NCBI GenBank assembly: GCA_905215695.1
Contig: CAJMQN010000009.1
Coordinates: 1 to 64,000, forward strand
Source: an uncultured bacterium
GTDB lineage: Bacteria; Bacillota; Clostridia; Christensenellales; HGM11417
Direction of reading: 5' to 3'
Length of the DNA stretch: 64,000 bases
Part shown: in pieces, positions 54,440-62,975 of the stretch
Numbering within the stretch: position 1 is the stretch's first letter
How the letters are laid out: each line of letters opens with the position of its first letter
Notes under the pieces: model-generated
Told to the model about the DNA's origin: nothing
The model's database searches: none
What the model saw: the letters and a program-made list of their open reading frames with translations, nothing else
Translations under genes and position numbers: made by a program

Positions 54440-56602
54440 CTATTTCTTTTTGCCCTTTGCCTGCTTGATGGAGAGCGAAATCCGGTTCTTCTTCCGGTCC
54501 ACGCCTAGGACTTTCACGTCCACGACCTCTCCCACTTTGAGCGCCTCCAACGGGTGCTTGATATAGCGGTCGCAGATCTCCGAAATGTGTACGAGTCCGT
54601 CCTGATGCACCGAAATGTCCACAAACGCGCCGAAGTCCGTGATGTTGCGCACCGTGCCCTTTAAAATCATTCCCTCTTTGAGGTCGTTGATGTCCATGAT
54701 GTCCGAACGGAGCATGGGCTTGGGCAGTTCGTCGCGGATGTCCCTGCCCGGCTTGGAGAGTTCCACGATGACGTCCTTCAGGGTCTCTTCGCCGAGTCCC
54801 GTCTTTTCCATTGCCTCGGTCAAATTGACCTTCTTCAATTTGTCCGCGACCTTCTTGTTGCGGATGTCCTCTTCGGTCATGCCGTAAAAGTCCAACAGTT
54901 TTTTGCACGCCTCGTAGCTCTCCGGATGCACCGCCGTGTTGTCCAAAATGTTCTCGCCGCCGGGTATCCGCAAAAAGCCCGCGCACTGCACGTACGCTTT
55001 TTCGCCCACGCCTTTGACCTTTTTGATCTGCTCGCGGGCGGTAAACGCGCCGTTTTGCTCGCGGTACGCCACCACGTTCTTCGCGACGCTCGCGTTTAAG
55101 CCCGAAACATAGGTCAGAAGGGGCGCGCTCGCCGTGTTTAAATCCACGCCCACGCTGTTCACGCAGTCCTCAAGGACGCCCGAGAGCGCCGCGTCGAGGC
55201 GGGCGGCGGGCATGTCGTGCTGGTACTGCCCCACGCCGATGGATTTCGGGTCAATCTTGATGAGCTCCGCCAAAGGGTCTTGCAGGCGGCGGGCAATCGA
55301 GATCGCGCTCCGCTTGGTCAGGTCGAAATCGGGGAATTCTTCCACCGCGAGTTTGGACGCGGAGTACACCGACGCACCCGCCTCGCTCACCATCATGTAT
55401 TCGACCTTGCGGTCAAGTTTTTTGATTAAATTATTGACGAAAATTTCCGATTCCTTGGACGCCGTGCCGTTGCCGATTGCGATGACGTCCACCGCGTATT
55501 TGTCGATGAGTTTGGTCAGCACCTGCTCGGACTCCGCGATGCGCTCCTGAGGCTTGGTCGGGAAGATGACCGTCGTGTCGAGTACCTTTCCGTGTCCGTC
55601 AACAACCGCGATTTTACAGCCCGTGCGGTAGGCGGGGTCGAGTCCGATCGTCACTTTGTCCTTGACCGGAGGCTGGAGAAGGAGCTGTTTTAAGTTCGCC
55701 TCAAACATGCTGATTGCCTGTTCGCTCGCGCGGTCGGTCAGCTCCGAGCGCACCTCGCGCTCGATGGACGGGAAGAGCAGGCGGTCGTAGCTGTCCTCCA
55801 CCGTCTCGCGCAGGATGGGCGCCATTTCGCCCTCGTTTTTGATGTAGAATTTGTTGCAGATATTGAGCGCGAGAACGCGGTTGAGTTCGAGTTTTACCGA
55901 GAGCACCCCCGCCTTTTCGCCGCGGTTCAGCGCCAAAATGCGGTGGGACGGAATCTCGGATACGCCCTCGTAGAAGTCCGAATACATCTCGAAAATCTTG
56001 CTCTCTTCCTTGTCCTTGTCCGCCATTTTCGCCGAAATCGCGCCGTTTTTCGCCATGACGGCACGGAGCTTTTTGCGGAGTTCCGCGTTGTCAGAGACCA
56101 TTTCCGCGATGATGTCCTTCGCGCCCTGAATCGCCTCTTTGACAGAGCCGACCTTCTTCTCCTCGGACACGAAGCTCTCCGCGAGCGTCTCGAGCGCGGT
56201 GAGGGTGATTTCCTGCTTTAAAATCTCCTCCGCGAGCGGGGTCAAGCCCTTTTCCACCGCGACGGACGCGCGGGTCTTTTTCTTCTGCTTGTACGGGCGG
56301 TAGATGTCCTCTACCTCCGTCATCGTCTCCGCCGCCGCGAGTGCCGCGGTGATTTCTTCCGTCATCTTCCCCTGCTCGGTGATGCTCTTCTCCACTTCCC
56401 CTTTGCGTTTCTCGAGGTTGCGGAGATAGGTCAGACGGTCCGCGAATTCGCGCAGAACCTGATCGTCGCAGTTTCCCGTCATCTCCTTGCGGTAGCGCGC
56501 GATGAAGGGAATCGTATTTCCCTCGTCAATCAGGGATACGATATTGTTGATTCTCGTGGGGGCAATGTCGAACTCCGAACGGAGTTTTTCTTTGATGTCC
56601 AT
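54440..56602 (-). CDS. tex: Tex family RNA-binding transcription accessory protein
   Basis: 720-aa Tex. An N-terminal helical region (IPFIARYRKEMTGNCDDQVL), a YqgF-like RNase-H fold (TIGLDPAYRTGCKIAVVDGH), helix-hairpin-helix repeats (GVGEKAYVQCAGFLRIPGGE) and a C-terminal S1 domain (about 640-715, GMILKGTVRNITDFGAFVDI) occur in the right order. The length is typical. The ATG at 56600-56602 follows AAAGGAG. Thought to act on transcripts and elongating polymerase. Confidence 0.96.
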   Translation of the reverse strand: MDIKEKLRSEFDIAPTRINNIVSLIDEGNTIPFIARYRKEMTGNCDDQVLREFADRLTYLRNLEKRKGEVEKSITEQGKMTEEITAALAAAETMTEVEDIYRPYKQKKKTRASVAVEKGLTPLAEEILKQEITLTALETLAESFVSEEKKVGSVKEAIQGAKDIIAEMVSDNAELRKKLRAVMAKNGAISAKMADKDKEESKIFEMYSDFYEGVSEIPSHRILALNRGEKAGVLSVKLELNRVLALNICNKFYIKNEGEMAPILRETVEDSYDRLLFPSIEREVRSELTDRASEQAISMFEANLKQLLLQPPVKDKVTIGLDPAYRTGCKIAVVDGHGKVLDTTVIFPTKPQERIAESEQVLTKLIDKYAVDVIAIGNGTASKESEIFVNNLIKKLDRKVEYMMVSEAGASVYSASKLAVEEFPDFDLTKRSAISIARRLQDPLAELIKIDPKSIGVGQYQHDMPAARLDAALSGVLEDCVNSVGVDLNTASAPLLTYVSGLNASVAKNVVAYREQNGAFTAREQIKKVKGVGEKAYVQCAGFLRIPGGENILDNTAVHPESYEACKKLLDFYGMTEEDIRNKKVADKLKKVNLTEAMEKTGLGEETLKDVIVELSKPGRDIRDELPKPMLRSDIMDINDLKEGMILKGTVRNITDFGAFVDISVHQDGLVHISEICDRYIKHPLEALKVGEVVDVKVLGVDRKKNRISLSIKQAKGKKK

Positions 56603-56630
56603 GCTTGTCTCCTTTGCTTGACTATTCAAC

Positions 56631-56659
56631 ATATTAGCACAATCGGGGGCAAATTTCAA
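56631..56659 (-). promoter_or_regulatory. Promoter of tex
   Basis: Reverse strand TTGAAA (56654-56659), 17-bp spacer, TAATAT (56631-56636). Confidence 0.65.
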
Positions 56660-56668
56660 GCGTTTTTT

Positions 56669-57754
56669 TCAATCCCAGCGCTGAAAAAAAACACACTCGA
56701 TTCCGCCGTTGTAAAGTTTGCGTTTCCGGCACTTCTCCCCCGCGATGCGCTCGAAATCGCGTTCCGGCGTGATGACGTTCAGACTGCGGATTCCCGCGGA
56801 TTTCGAATAGGCGGAGAGCGCCGCGAGAAGTTCGCGCGCCTCCTGTCTGTCCGAGATACGCTCGCCGTAGGGAGGATTGGTCACGAGCGTGCCGCCGGGG
56901 AATTTTCGGGAGCATTTGCGGATGTCCGCGACGCGGAAATCCACCTTTACTCCCGCCTGTTTCGCGTGATACCGAGACATCGAAAGTGCGTTTTCGTCGA
57001 TGTCGCTCCCGAAGATTTCGAGCGGACGGGACAGGATTTTTTCGCGAAGCGCTCTGCGGAGGGCGGGGACGTCCGCGTCGCAGGCGCGCCATTTCTCGAA
57101 GTCGAAGGTCGAAGAAAGGTTGGGCGGGACGGCGTTTGCGTAGAGCGCCGCCTCGATCGGGAGCGTGCCCGTGCCGCAGAAGGGGTCGAAAAAGGGTTTG
57201 TCCGGCGACCAATGCGAGAGAATCACGAGCGCGGCGGCGAGGGTTTCCCGAATCGCTGCGGGTCCGTTCAGTCTGCGGTAGCCGCGGAAGGACAGTCCCT
57301 TGCCCGTCGTGTCGAGGTAGAGTTCCGCCACGTCCTCGCGCAGGGAAACCGTCAGGCGGTATTCCTCTTCGCCCGAGAGCGAGGTGACGCCGAGTGACGC
57401 GCAGGCGCGGTCGATGAGCGCCTTTTTGGTCACGCTTGCGCAGACTTCGAAGGCGGAGAGTTTGGATTTTACGCTCTTGCCCGAGACCATGATGCGGGCG
57501 TTTTTCGGGAAGGGAAATTCCGCGCGACGCGCACCCTCGTACAGCTCGTCAAAGGTGCTTGCGGGAAATTTTCCGAGCGGCAATACCACGCGGTCCGCCG
57601 CGCGCAGACAAAAATTCAGGCGGGCGACGTCCGAAAAGTCGCCCTCGAGGTTTACTCTGCCGTTTTCGGTCTGCGTCTCCGAATAGCCCAAGGTATGCAG
57701 TTCGTGCCGCACCACGCCTTCGAGACCAAAGGCGCACAGGCAGGCGATGTTCAT
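56669..57754 (-). CDS. THUMP-domain class I SAM-dependent RNA methyltransferase (RlmL/YpsC-like)
   Basis: 361-aa protein. N-terminal ferredoxin-like/THUMP part (CLCAFGLEGVVRHELHTLGY; YRLTVSLREDVAELYLDTTG), then a methyltransferase with FFDPFCGTGTLPIEAALYAN as the SAM motif, FGSDIDENALSMSRYHAKQA, and the NPPY motif TLVTNPPYGERI. This is the N2-guanine rRNA methyltransferase architecture (23S rRNA m2G). The start ATG at 57752-57754 gives the conserved MNIACLCAFGLEG; the frame upstream lacks a ribosome site. Confidence 0.93.
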   Translation of the reverse strand: MNIACLCAFGLEGVVRHELHTLGYSETQTENGRVNLEGDFSDVARLNFCLRAADRVVLPLGKFPASTFDELYEGARRAEFPFPKNARIMVSGKSVKSKLSAFEVCASVTKKALIDRACASLGVTSLSGEEEYRLTVSLREDVAELYLDTTGKGLSFRGYRRLNGPAAIRETLAAALVILSHWSPDKPFFDPFCGTGTLPIEAALYANAVPPNLSSTFDFEKWRACDADVPALRRALREKILSRPLEIFGSDIDENALSMSRYHAKQAGVKVDFRVADIRKCSRKFPGGTLVTNPPYGERISDRQEARELLAALSAYSKSAGIRSLNVITPERDFERIAGEKCRKRKLYNGGIECVFFQRWD

Positions 57755-57769
57755 CTTTTTCACCCGTAT

Positions 57770-57799
57770 ATTGTAGCACAAAACTGCAAAATATGGTAA
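57770..57799 (-). promoter_or_regulatory. Promoter of the THUMP methyltransferase gene
   Basis: Reverse strand TTACCA (57794-57799), 18-bp spacer, TACAAT (57770-57775). It overlaps the region just before the divergent glycosylase start. Confidence 0.55.
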
Positions 57800-57808
57800 T
57801 ATATTTTT

Positions 57809-58267
57809 ATGATTACCGCTTTTGACCCCGTCTTTGACGATAACAGCAAGATTCTCATTCTCGGTTCTATGCCGAGCGTCAAATCCCTCGAGCAGGGGTT
57901 CTATTACGGACACCCGCAAAATCGGTTCTGGAAAATCCTCGGAGAAATCGTCGGAGAAAGTTTCCCCGACGATATTCCCGGAAAAAAGGCAATGCTTTTA
58001 AAGCACGGCATCGCGCTCTTCGACGTCATCGCCGCCTGCGAACGGGAGGGGTCGCTCGATTCCGCAATCAGAAACGCGATGCCGGCAGACCTCTCCGTCT
58101 TTCCCAATCTCGGACAGATGAAGGTCTTTACCAACGGGAAACTCGCCGAAAAACTGCTCAAAAAATATTACCCCGATCTGCCCTTTGCACCGCTCCCCTC
58201 TACAAGCCCCGCAAATCAGGCGCACTTCGACAGGGGGAAATGGTTGGAATTGAAAAAATATCTGTAA
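57809..58267 (+). CDS. DNA-deoxyinosine glycosylase / uracil-DNA glycosylase superfamily protein
   Basis: 152-aa base-excision repair enzyme. ILILGSMPSVKSLEQGFYYG then HPQNRFWKILGEIVG is the N-terminal catalytic block and PLPSTSPANQAHFDRGKWLE the C-terminal loop typical of the hypoxanthine-DNA glycosylase branch. Length is normal (150-170). No Shine-Dalgarno sequence precedes the ATG; a TAATAT hexamer is 6 bp upstream, so leaderless translation is possible. Confidence 0.9.
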   Translation: MITAFDPVFDDNSKILILGSMPSVKSLEQGFYYGHPQNRFWKILGEIVGESFPDDIPGKKAMLLKHGIALFDVIAACEREGSLDSAIRNAMPADLSVFPNLGQMKVFTNGKLAEKLLKKYYPDLPFAPLPSTSPANQAHFDRGKWLELKKYL

Positions 58268-58349
58268 TACGAAATACGATTTCGCATAATGAAACGCTTA
58301 TCCTCTGAAATGTGATATTATCAAAGCATCAAGGCAACAAGGAGTAGAT

Positions 58350-58628
58350 ATGACGAAATCTATTTTTCGAGAGATTATGTTTCAGGATAAGTTGAGCGGT
58401 ATCGAGCAGGAAATTCACTCGGAGGAGCTCGACAAATTCGATGAAAAAATATCTCGCTGTGAAAACAATCTGCAAGCAATGCTTTCCGCTGAACAATGGA
58501 GGGCTTTTATAAACTATGAAAGCGAATACTCTGCCAAAATTGCAGTAAAAATAGACGAATGTTGCATGAAAGCTTTTCAAATCGGATTTCTATTCTGTCT
58601 GGAGTTGACTGAATACTATAAAAGTTAA
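58350..58628 (+). CDS. Small helical protein, unknown
   Basis: 92-aa mostly helical acidic protein (IEQEIHSEELDKFDEKISRC; EYSAKIAVKIDECCMKAFQI), with AAGGAG before the ATG and a terminator after the stop. Similar short coiled proteins with a C-terminal aromatic tail occur in Clostridia, but I cannot assign a family. No membrane segment. Confidence 0.7.
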   Translation: MTKSIFREIMFQDKLSGIEQEIHSEELDKFDEKISRCENNLQAMLSAEQWRAFINYESEYSAKIAVKIDECCMKAFQIGFLFCLELTEYYKS

Positions 58629-58662
58629 CCGCCGCGCAAACGTGTTGCGCGGCGGCTTTTTT
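58629..58662. terminator. Bidirectional terminator
   Basis: Perfect 11-bp stem CCGCCGCGCAA/TTGCGCGGCGG, 5-nt loop, T-run; between the small protein gene and the convergent ABC permease gene. Confidence 0.9.
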
Positions 58663-59494
58663 AATCCTTGGTGCGGTAGGTGCGTTTCAGTTTCCAAACC
58701 GTGAGCGCGTAGCACACCGCTACGATTGCCGCGAGCGCGAGCATCGAAAACAATACGTTGTAGTCGTAGCTCGCCTTTTGATAGTAGATTTCGTTCATGC
58801 GGAACTGTTTGCCGAGAATGGAGGTTCCCCAACGCGTGGGCGTAATCCAATAGAACCAAGTTGCCGCGCCCGAGAGAGGAATCACGCAGTCCGAAAATAC
58901 CACCTGCATGATGATGACGAGGAGTACCGGTAGAATCGCGCTCTCCGATTTCTTTAAGAGCGCGGAAATCAACAGTCCGAGCGACGCCACGGACACGTTG
59001 GTTAAAAAGAGCGTCACGATATACACGGGAACGTCGAGAATCGGGTTCGCCATGTTGAAGTCGATGAACAACAGGCTTCCCCCCGCCATAAGGATACTCT
59101 GCGCCATGCCCACCGTCGCGAGCACCGTGAGTTTGGACGCCGCGTAACTCGTCACGTCCAATCCGCCGTAAACCTCTCTGCCGAGCACGTCCCGCTCCTT
59201 GCAGATTTCGCGGTAACTGTTCAGAATTCCCATGAGCGCCGCCATGAATACGAGCACGAATAGCGTCATGTTCGCGTTGGACGCGTCCGGACTCACGTAC
59301 CCGAGCGTCTCCCTGCGGGGCGCGAGAAATGCCCCCTTCTGATACACAAGCGCCACGATGCACAGCATGACGGGAGCCTGAAACAACAGCGACAGCACCG
59401 TCGGCACGCTCGTCACGATTTGTCGGAAATACCGAACCGTCAGCACCTTAAAGTGCAGGACGTTCATACGCATGCTCTTTTTAGATCTCTTCAT
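58661..59494 (-). CDS. ABC-2 type permease of the FHA-ABC system
   Basis: 277-aa membrane subunit with six predicted helices of the ABCG/ABC-2 type: VTSVPTVLSLLFQAPVMLCI, ANMTLFVLVFMAALMGILNS, SYREICKERDVLGREVYGGL (the conserved cytosolic helix before helix 3), LPVLLVIIMQVVFSDCVIPL, and a C-terminal MLALAAIVAVCYALTVWKLK. Its start overlaps the ATPase end by 14 bp after GGAGGACG. With the upstream ATPase it makes the two halves of an ABCG-like exporter; substrate unknown. Confidence 0.88.
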   Translation of the reverse strand: MKRSKKSMRMNVLHFKVLTVRYFRQIVTSVPTVLSLLFQAPVMLCIVALVYQKGAFLAPRRETLGYVSPDASNANMTLFVLVFMAALMGILNSYREICKERDVLGREVYGGLDVTSYAASKLTVLATVGMAQSILMAGGSLLFIDFNMANPILDVPVYIVTLFLTNVSVASLGLLISALLKKSESAILPVLLVIIMQVVFSDCVIPLSGAATWFYWITPTRWGTSILGKQFRMNEIYYQKASYDYNVLFSMLALAAIVAVCYALTVWKLKRTYRTKD

Positions 59495-61163
59495 GTTCGT
59501 CCTCCTCCGGCAGTGGCTCGGGCGGCGCGGGAAAATCGGAATCTTCGGGCGCGCGTTCGGGCGGCGCGGGAAATTCGAGGGGGTCGGGGAATTCGGGAGA
59601 GACGGAAAAATCGGAATTGGCGGGCGCGCGCTCCGGCGGCGCGGATTCTTCCGGTTTCTCGGGAGGCTCGGAGGGCGTCAAAAGTTCTTCGCCGTACAGC
59701 TCCGCGAATCTCTTCATCATATTCTTGTAGGACTCCGTCGAACGGTACTTCTTTTCGTACTGACGGCAGTTCTTTTCCTCGGTCAGCGCCGCGAAAATGC
59801 GCGAATAGCTCTTGCGGTTGAAGTAGCGGAATACACCCTCGTGCGAACCGTAATAGCACAGTCTGCCGCCCTTGCCCAAAAATGCGATTTTGTCGCATTT
59901 GTCGAGATTCTCCATCGCGTGCGTGATGACCACAATCGTTCTGCCCTTCGCCGCAAGCTCCTTTAAGAGCGCCATCATCTCGAGGTCGAGGTCGGGAGAG
60001 AGTCCGCTCGTCGGTTCGTCCAAAAAAATCACCTTCGGGTCGGACAAAAGCTCCATCGCAATCGACACGCGCTTGCGCTGACCGCCGGACAGGCTCGAAA
60101 TTTTGAGTTTCTCCTTGCCCGTCAGTTTGACGTCCTCTATCGCCTCGGCGACGCGGGCGCGCACTTCTTCCCGTTTTAAATCCGTGCGCATGCGGATGAG
60201 CGCGGTATAGTACAGCCCCTCTTCCACCGAGAGGTCGTCGTGCATGACGTCCCTTTGGGGTACGTAGCCGATGACGCCCTTGTAGGAGTTGATATTGTCG
60301 TAATAGTCGTTGGTGTCGTAAAAGATTCTGCCCCGCGTCGCCGGACGGAGTCCGTTGATACAGTCGAGAATCGTGCTCTTTCCCGCGCCGCTTCCGCCCA
60401 CGATCGCCACGAAATCCCCCGCTTTGACCGAAAAGCTCACGTCCGACACGAGCCGCACCCGCTTTCCCTTCGCGTTGCGGTCGGGCACTTCCCGCGAGAT
60501 GTTCACGACGTCGATGCCGATGCCCCCCGCCGAGGTCGAGTACAGCAGTTTCTTATCGAAATATGTATAAGCCGCCGACGAAATCGAAATCCGGTCGTAG
60601 TCGGACAGTTTGGCGCGTTTGATTTTGCGGTTGTTCACGTAGGTGCCGTTGATGCTGTGCAGATCCTCTACGTAACAGCTCTCCCCGTCGAAGATGATAC
60701 GGCAGTGCTGCGCCGAGACCTGCGGACTCTTGACCACAAGGTCGCAGGTCTCCGCACGTCCGATCACCGTCACCGTCTTGCGCGTCAAGTCCAACGTTTT
60801 GGAGGAACCGCGGCGGCGCGCAATCTTTTTGACCACGGATACCCGCACAACCGCTTCCGCCTTCTTTTCGTTCTTCTTGCGGATGACGAGTTCGCCCTCG
60901 CATTTGGCGGGCTTTTTCAGGCGTTTGCCGTTTAAGAGCACCTCGCTCTTTGCGTCGAAGGGGGTCAGATCCATGACGTACCACACGCCGTTGCGGTTGT
61001 CGAACAGAATCTGTTCGGGCAGGACGAGCGCGTCCCTTACCACTACCGCGTTCGTACGCTTGGAGCCGAGCGAAAATCTTGTCAGAGATTCGCTGTCGAA
61101 AAATCGGAACAGCTCTCCTTCGGTTATTTTTAAAATCAGATTGTCGGGCATCGCTATTTCCAA
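59481..61163 (-). CDS. FHA-domain ABC transporter ATP-binding protein
   Basis: 560-aa protein. Residues 5-110 look like a degenerate FHA or similar beta sandwich and 130-205 like a regular FHA domain (VTVIGRAETCDLVVKSPQVS, QHCRIIF, DLHSINGTYVNNRKI), followed by an ABCG-type ATPase (Walker A IVGGSGAGKSTILDCI, signature LSGGQRKRVSIAME, Walker B VIFLDEPTSGL, ITHAMENLDKCDKIAF). A 60-residue Pro/Glu-rich tail contains near repeats of APPERAPxxSDF. FHA modules read phosphothreonine, as in mycobacterial Rv1747, so kinase control of export is likely (inference). No kinase gene is nearby. Starts 10 bp inside the end of the aldehyde dehydrogenase gene. Confidence 0.9.
   Translation of the reverse strand: MEIAMPDNLILKITEGELFRFFDSESLTRFSLGSKRTNAVVVRDALVLPEQILFDNRNGVWYVMDLTPFDAKSEVLLNGKRLKKPAKCEGELVIRKKNEKKAEAVVRVSVVKKIARRRGSSKTLDLTRKTVTVIGRAETCDLVVKSPQVSAQHCRIIFDGESCYVEDLHSINGTYVNNRKIKRAKLSDYDRISISSAAYTYFDKKLLYSTSAGGIGIDVVNISREVPDRNAKGKRVRLVSDVSFSVKAGDFVAIVGGSGAGKSTILDCINGLRPATRGRIFYDTNDYYDNINSYKGVIGYVPQRDVMHDDLSVEEGLYYTALIRMRTDLKREEVRARVAEAIEDVKLTGKEKLKISSLSGGQRKRVSIAMELLSDPKVIFLDEPTSGLSPDLDLEMMALLKELAAKGRTIVVITHAMENLDKCDKIAFLGKGGRLCYYGSHEGVFRYFNRKSYSRIFAALTEEKNCRQYEKKYRSTESYKNMMKRFAELYGEELLTPSEPPEKPEESAPPERAPANSDFSVSPEFPDPLEFPAPPERAPEDSDFPAPPEPLPEEDEHEEI
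59518..59645. repeat. GC-rich repeats coding the Pro/Glu tail of the FHA-ABC protein
   Basis: Three imperfect copies of a unit starting CGGCGGCGCGG and containing GGGCGCGCG. They translate as APPERAP plus SDF and EFP variants. Likely length-variable by slippage. Confidence 0.6.
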
Positions 61164-62533
61164 AATCTCCTCAATGTTTTATCGCTCCCGTAGGGAGGGT
61201 ATTTCATATTCAACTCGAATCCGCCCCTCGACAGAACGGATTTGAAGTGCGACAGCTCAAAAAATCCGCGATAGCCGTGATAACTCCCGAGTCCGCTCTC
61301 CCCCGCGCCGCCGAAGGGCAGTCCCTCCGGAAGCAGGTGCGAGACCGTGTCGTTGATACAGCCGCCCCCGAAGGGAAGCGCGGAAAATTCTTCCGCCGTC
61401 CGCGCGTCCCGGGTAAAAACGTACAGCGCGAGCGGGGTCGGGCGTTTCAATATCTCTTCCTTCGCGCCCGCCGCGCTGTCAAAGGGCAGAATGGGCAGAA
61501 TCGGACAGAAGAGTTCTTCCGCCATCGCCGCGGCGTTCGGGGCGGGAAAAATCAGCGTAAGCGGAAACCTGCGTTTCTCCCGGTCGGGCGTTCCGCCGCG
61601 ATAGACGATTTCCTGTCCTTCGAGGAAACTCTCGGCGCGGTCGAAGGCGGCGGCATCTATCAGTTTTCCCCAATCCGGACTCTCCACGCCGCCCGGGTAC
61701 ATGGCGAGATACGCGCTTTTCAGTTCTTCGACGAGTTCGGGGAGAATCGAACGCTCCGCGAGCAGGTAGTCCGGCGCCACGCAGGTCTGTCCGCAGTTTA
61801 AACACTTGCCCCACACGATACGGCGGGCGGCGAGTTTTAAGTCCGCGGTCGCGTCCACGACCGCAGGGCTTTTGCCGCCGAGTTCGAGGGTCACGGGGGT
61901 CAGATTCTTTGCCGCCGCCTCATAGACGATTCTTCCCACACGGGTGCTCCCCGTAAAGAAGATATGGTCGAATGTTTGGGCGAGCAAAAAGCCGTTCCGC
62001 TCCACGCTCCCCCTCTCCGCGCGCACGAGGCGGGGGTCGAAGGCGTCCGAGAGCAGGCGCACGAGCGCGTCCGAGGACGCGGGCGAACGCTCCGAAAAGG
62101 TCACGTAAGCCGCGTTGCCCGCCGCGAGCGCCGCGACAAGGGGAACCAAACCGAGTTGCAGCGGGTAGTTCCAAGGCACGAAAATCAGGACGACTCCCTT
62201 CGGCTCGGGGGTCACGCGGCATTTCGAGGGGAAATTTGCGATTCCGCCCTTCGCGCGGCGGGGTTTCATCCACTTCTTCAGGTTCTTCTCCGCGACGGAC
62301 AGCTCGTGATAGAACATGCCGAGTTCTGTGGCGTATGCCTCGAAACCGCCCTTGCCGAGATCCTCGGAGAGCGCGGCGAGAAGCTCCCCTTCCCGATTCT
62401 TCACCGCCTGACCGAGCGCGCGGAGGGCGCGGATACGGAATTCCGCCGGGCGCGTCACGCCCGTTCCGAAATACTCGCGCATCCGCGCGAGCTCCGTACT
62501 CCCCTGCTCTCTTGCCTGTTTCTGTCCTGCCAT
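61154..62533 (-). CDS. Aldehyde dehydrogenase family protein (ALDH3-like)
   Basis: 459-aa enzyme oxidising aldehydes with NAD(P)+. Visible parts are VLIFVPWNYPLQLGLVPLVA, HIFFTGSTRVGRIVYEAAAK, catalytic Glu in TPVTLELGGKSPAVV, catalytic Cys in KCLNCGQTCVAPDYLLAE, and GLPFGGAGESGLGSYHGYRG. The length (about 460) and absence of a CoA motif fit class-3 non-acylating ALDH. First gene of a unit with the FHA-ABC genes, overlapping the ATPase start by 10 bp, and divergent from hydrogenase-like genes with a shared Rex-type site. Confidence 0.93.
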   Translation of the reverse strand: MAGQKQAREQGSTELARMREYFGTGVTRPAEFRIRALRALGQAVKNREGELLAALSEDLGKGGFEAYATELGMFYHELSVAEKNLKKWMKPRRAKGGIANFPSKCRVTPEPKGVVLIFVPWNYPLQLGLVPLVAALAAGNAAYVTFSERSPASSDALVRLLSDAFDPRLVRAERGSVERNGFLLAQTFDHIFFTGSTRVGRIVYEAAAKNLTPVTLELGGKSPAVVDATADLKLAARRIVWGKCLNCGQTCVAPDYLLAERSILPELVEELKSAYLAMYPGGVESPDWGKLIDAAAFDRAESFLEGQEIVYRGGTPDREKRRFPLTLIFPAPNAAAMAEELFCPILPILPFDSAAGAKEEILKRPTPLALYVFTRDARTAEEFSALPFGGGCINDTVSHLLPEGLPFGGAGESGLGSYHGYRGFFELSHFKSVLSRGGFELNMKYPPYGSDKTLRRFWK

Positions 62534-62599
62534 CCTCTTTGCCTCGCCTTTTTTCTGCTATTATTTCCCAATTCGGACGGAATTATTTTGCTTTTCTCT

Positions 62600-62628
62600 A
62601 TTGTAACATATTTTATGCGTTTTGTCCT
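62600..62628 (-). promoter_or_regulatory. Promoter of the aldehyde dehydrogenase gene
   Basis: Reverse strand AGGACA (62623-62628), 17-bp spacer, TACAAT (62600-62605), about 70 bp before the ATG. Confidence 0.5.
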
Positions 62629-62636
62629 CTCAAAGT

Positions 62637-62654
62637 TTGTGAGATTTTTCACAA
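62637..62654. promoter_or_regulatory. Candidate Rex (redox repressor) operator
   Basis: TTGTGAGATTTTTCACAA: the arms TTGTGA and TCACAA are perfect inverted repeats with a 6-bp centre, as in the Rex consensus TTGTGAAN4TTCACAA except for one base. It lies 5 bp before the -35 box of the ferredoxin/hydrogenase promoter and 8 bp before the divergent aldehyde dehydrogenase -35 box. Rex senses NADH/NAD+ and often controls hydrogenase and fermentative genes. Confidence 0.7.
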
Positions 62655-62659
62655 ATCCC

Positions 62660-62688
62660 TTGCGGGAAACGCGAGGATATGTTAAAAT
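62660..62688 (+). promoter_or_regulatory. Promoter of the ferredoxin/hydrogenase-like operon
   Basis: TTGCGG (62660-62665), 17-bp spacer, TAAAAT (62683-62688), followed by AAGGAG and the ATG at 62721. Confidence 0.65.
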
Positions 62689-62720
62689 AGGAAGTGCCAA
62701 ACGACAAGGAGAATGATGAT

Positions 62721-62969
62721 ATGAAAATCAGTGTTTGCGTCGGCAGTTCCTGCCATCTCAAAGGGTCTTACGCGGTCATCGCCAAATTCAAGGAAATCAT
62801 CGCCGCCTACAAGCTCGAGGATAAGGTCGAGCTTTCCGCGAGTTTCTGTCTCGGCAGGTGCGCCACCGGCGTCACCGTCAAGGCGGACGAGGAGTTTCTC
62901 GACAACGTCAGCGAAGAGAACGCCGAGCGCGTTTTCGTCGAACATATTCTTCCCCGCGTCGCGGGCTGA
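62721..62969 (+). CDS. Thioredoxin-like [2Fe-2S] ferredoxin domain protein (NuoE C-terminal type)
   Basis: 82-aa protein with KISVCVGSSCHLKGSYAVIA and SASFCLGRCATGVTV, giving the four cluster cysteines as C-x4-C and C-x3-C. This is the NuoE/HymA C-terminal ferredoxin fold without the N-terminal helical part, typical of the small partner of FeFe-hydrogenase clusters in Clostridia. The ATG at 62721 follows AAGGAG; a start nine codons upstream is not supported. 6 bp separate it from the hydrogenase-like gene. Confidence 0.9.
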   Translation: MKISVCVGSSCHLKGSYAVIAKFKEIIAAYKLEDKVELSASFCLGRCATGVTVKADEEFLDNVSEENAERVFVEHILPRVAG

Positions 62970-62975
62970 TTTGCC

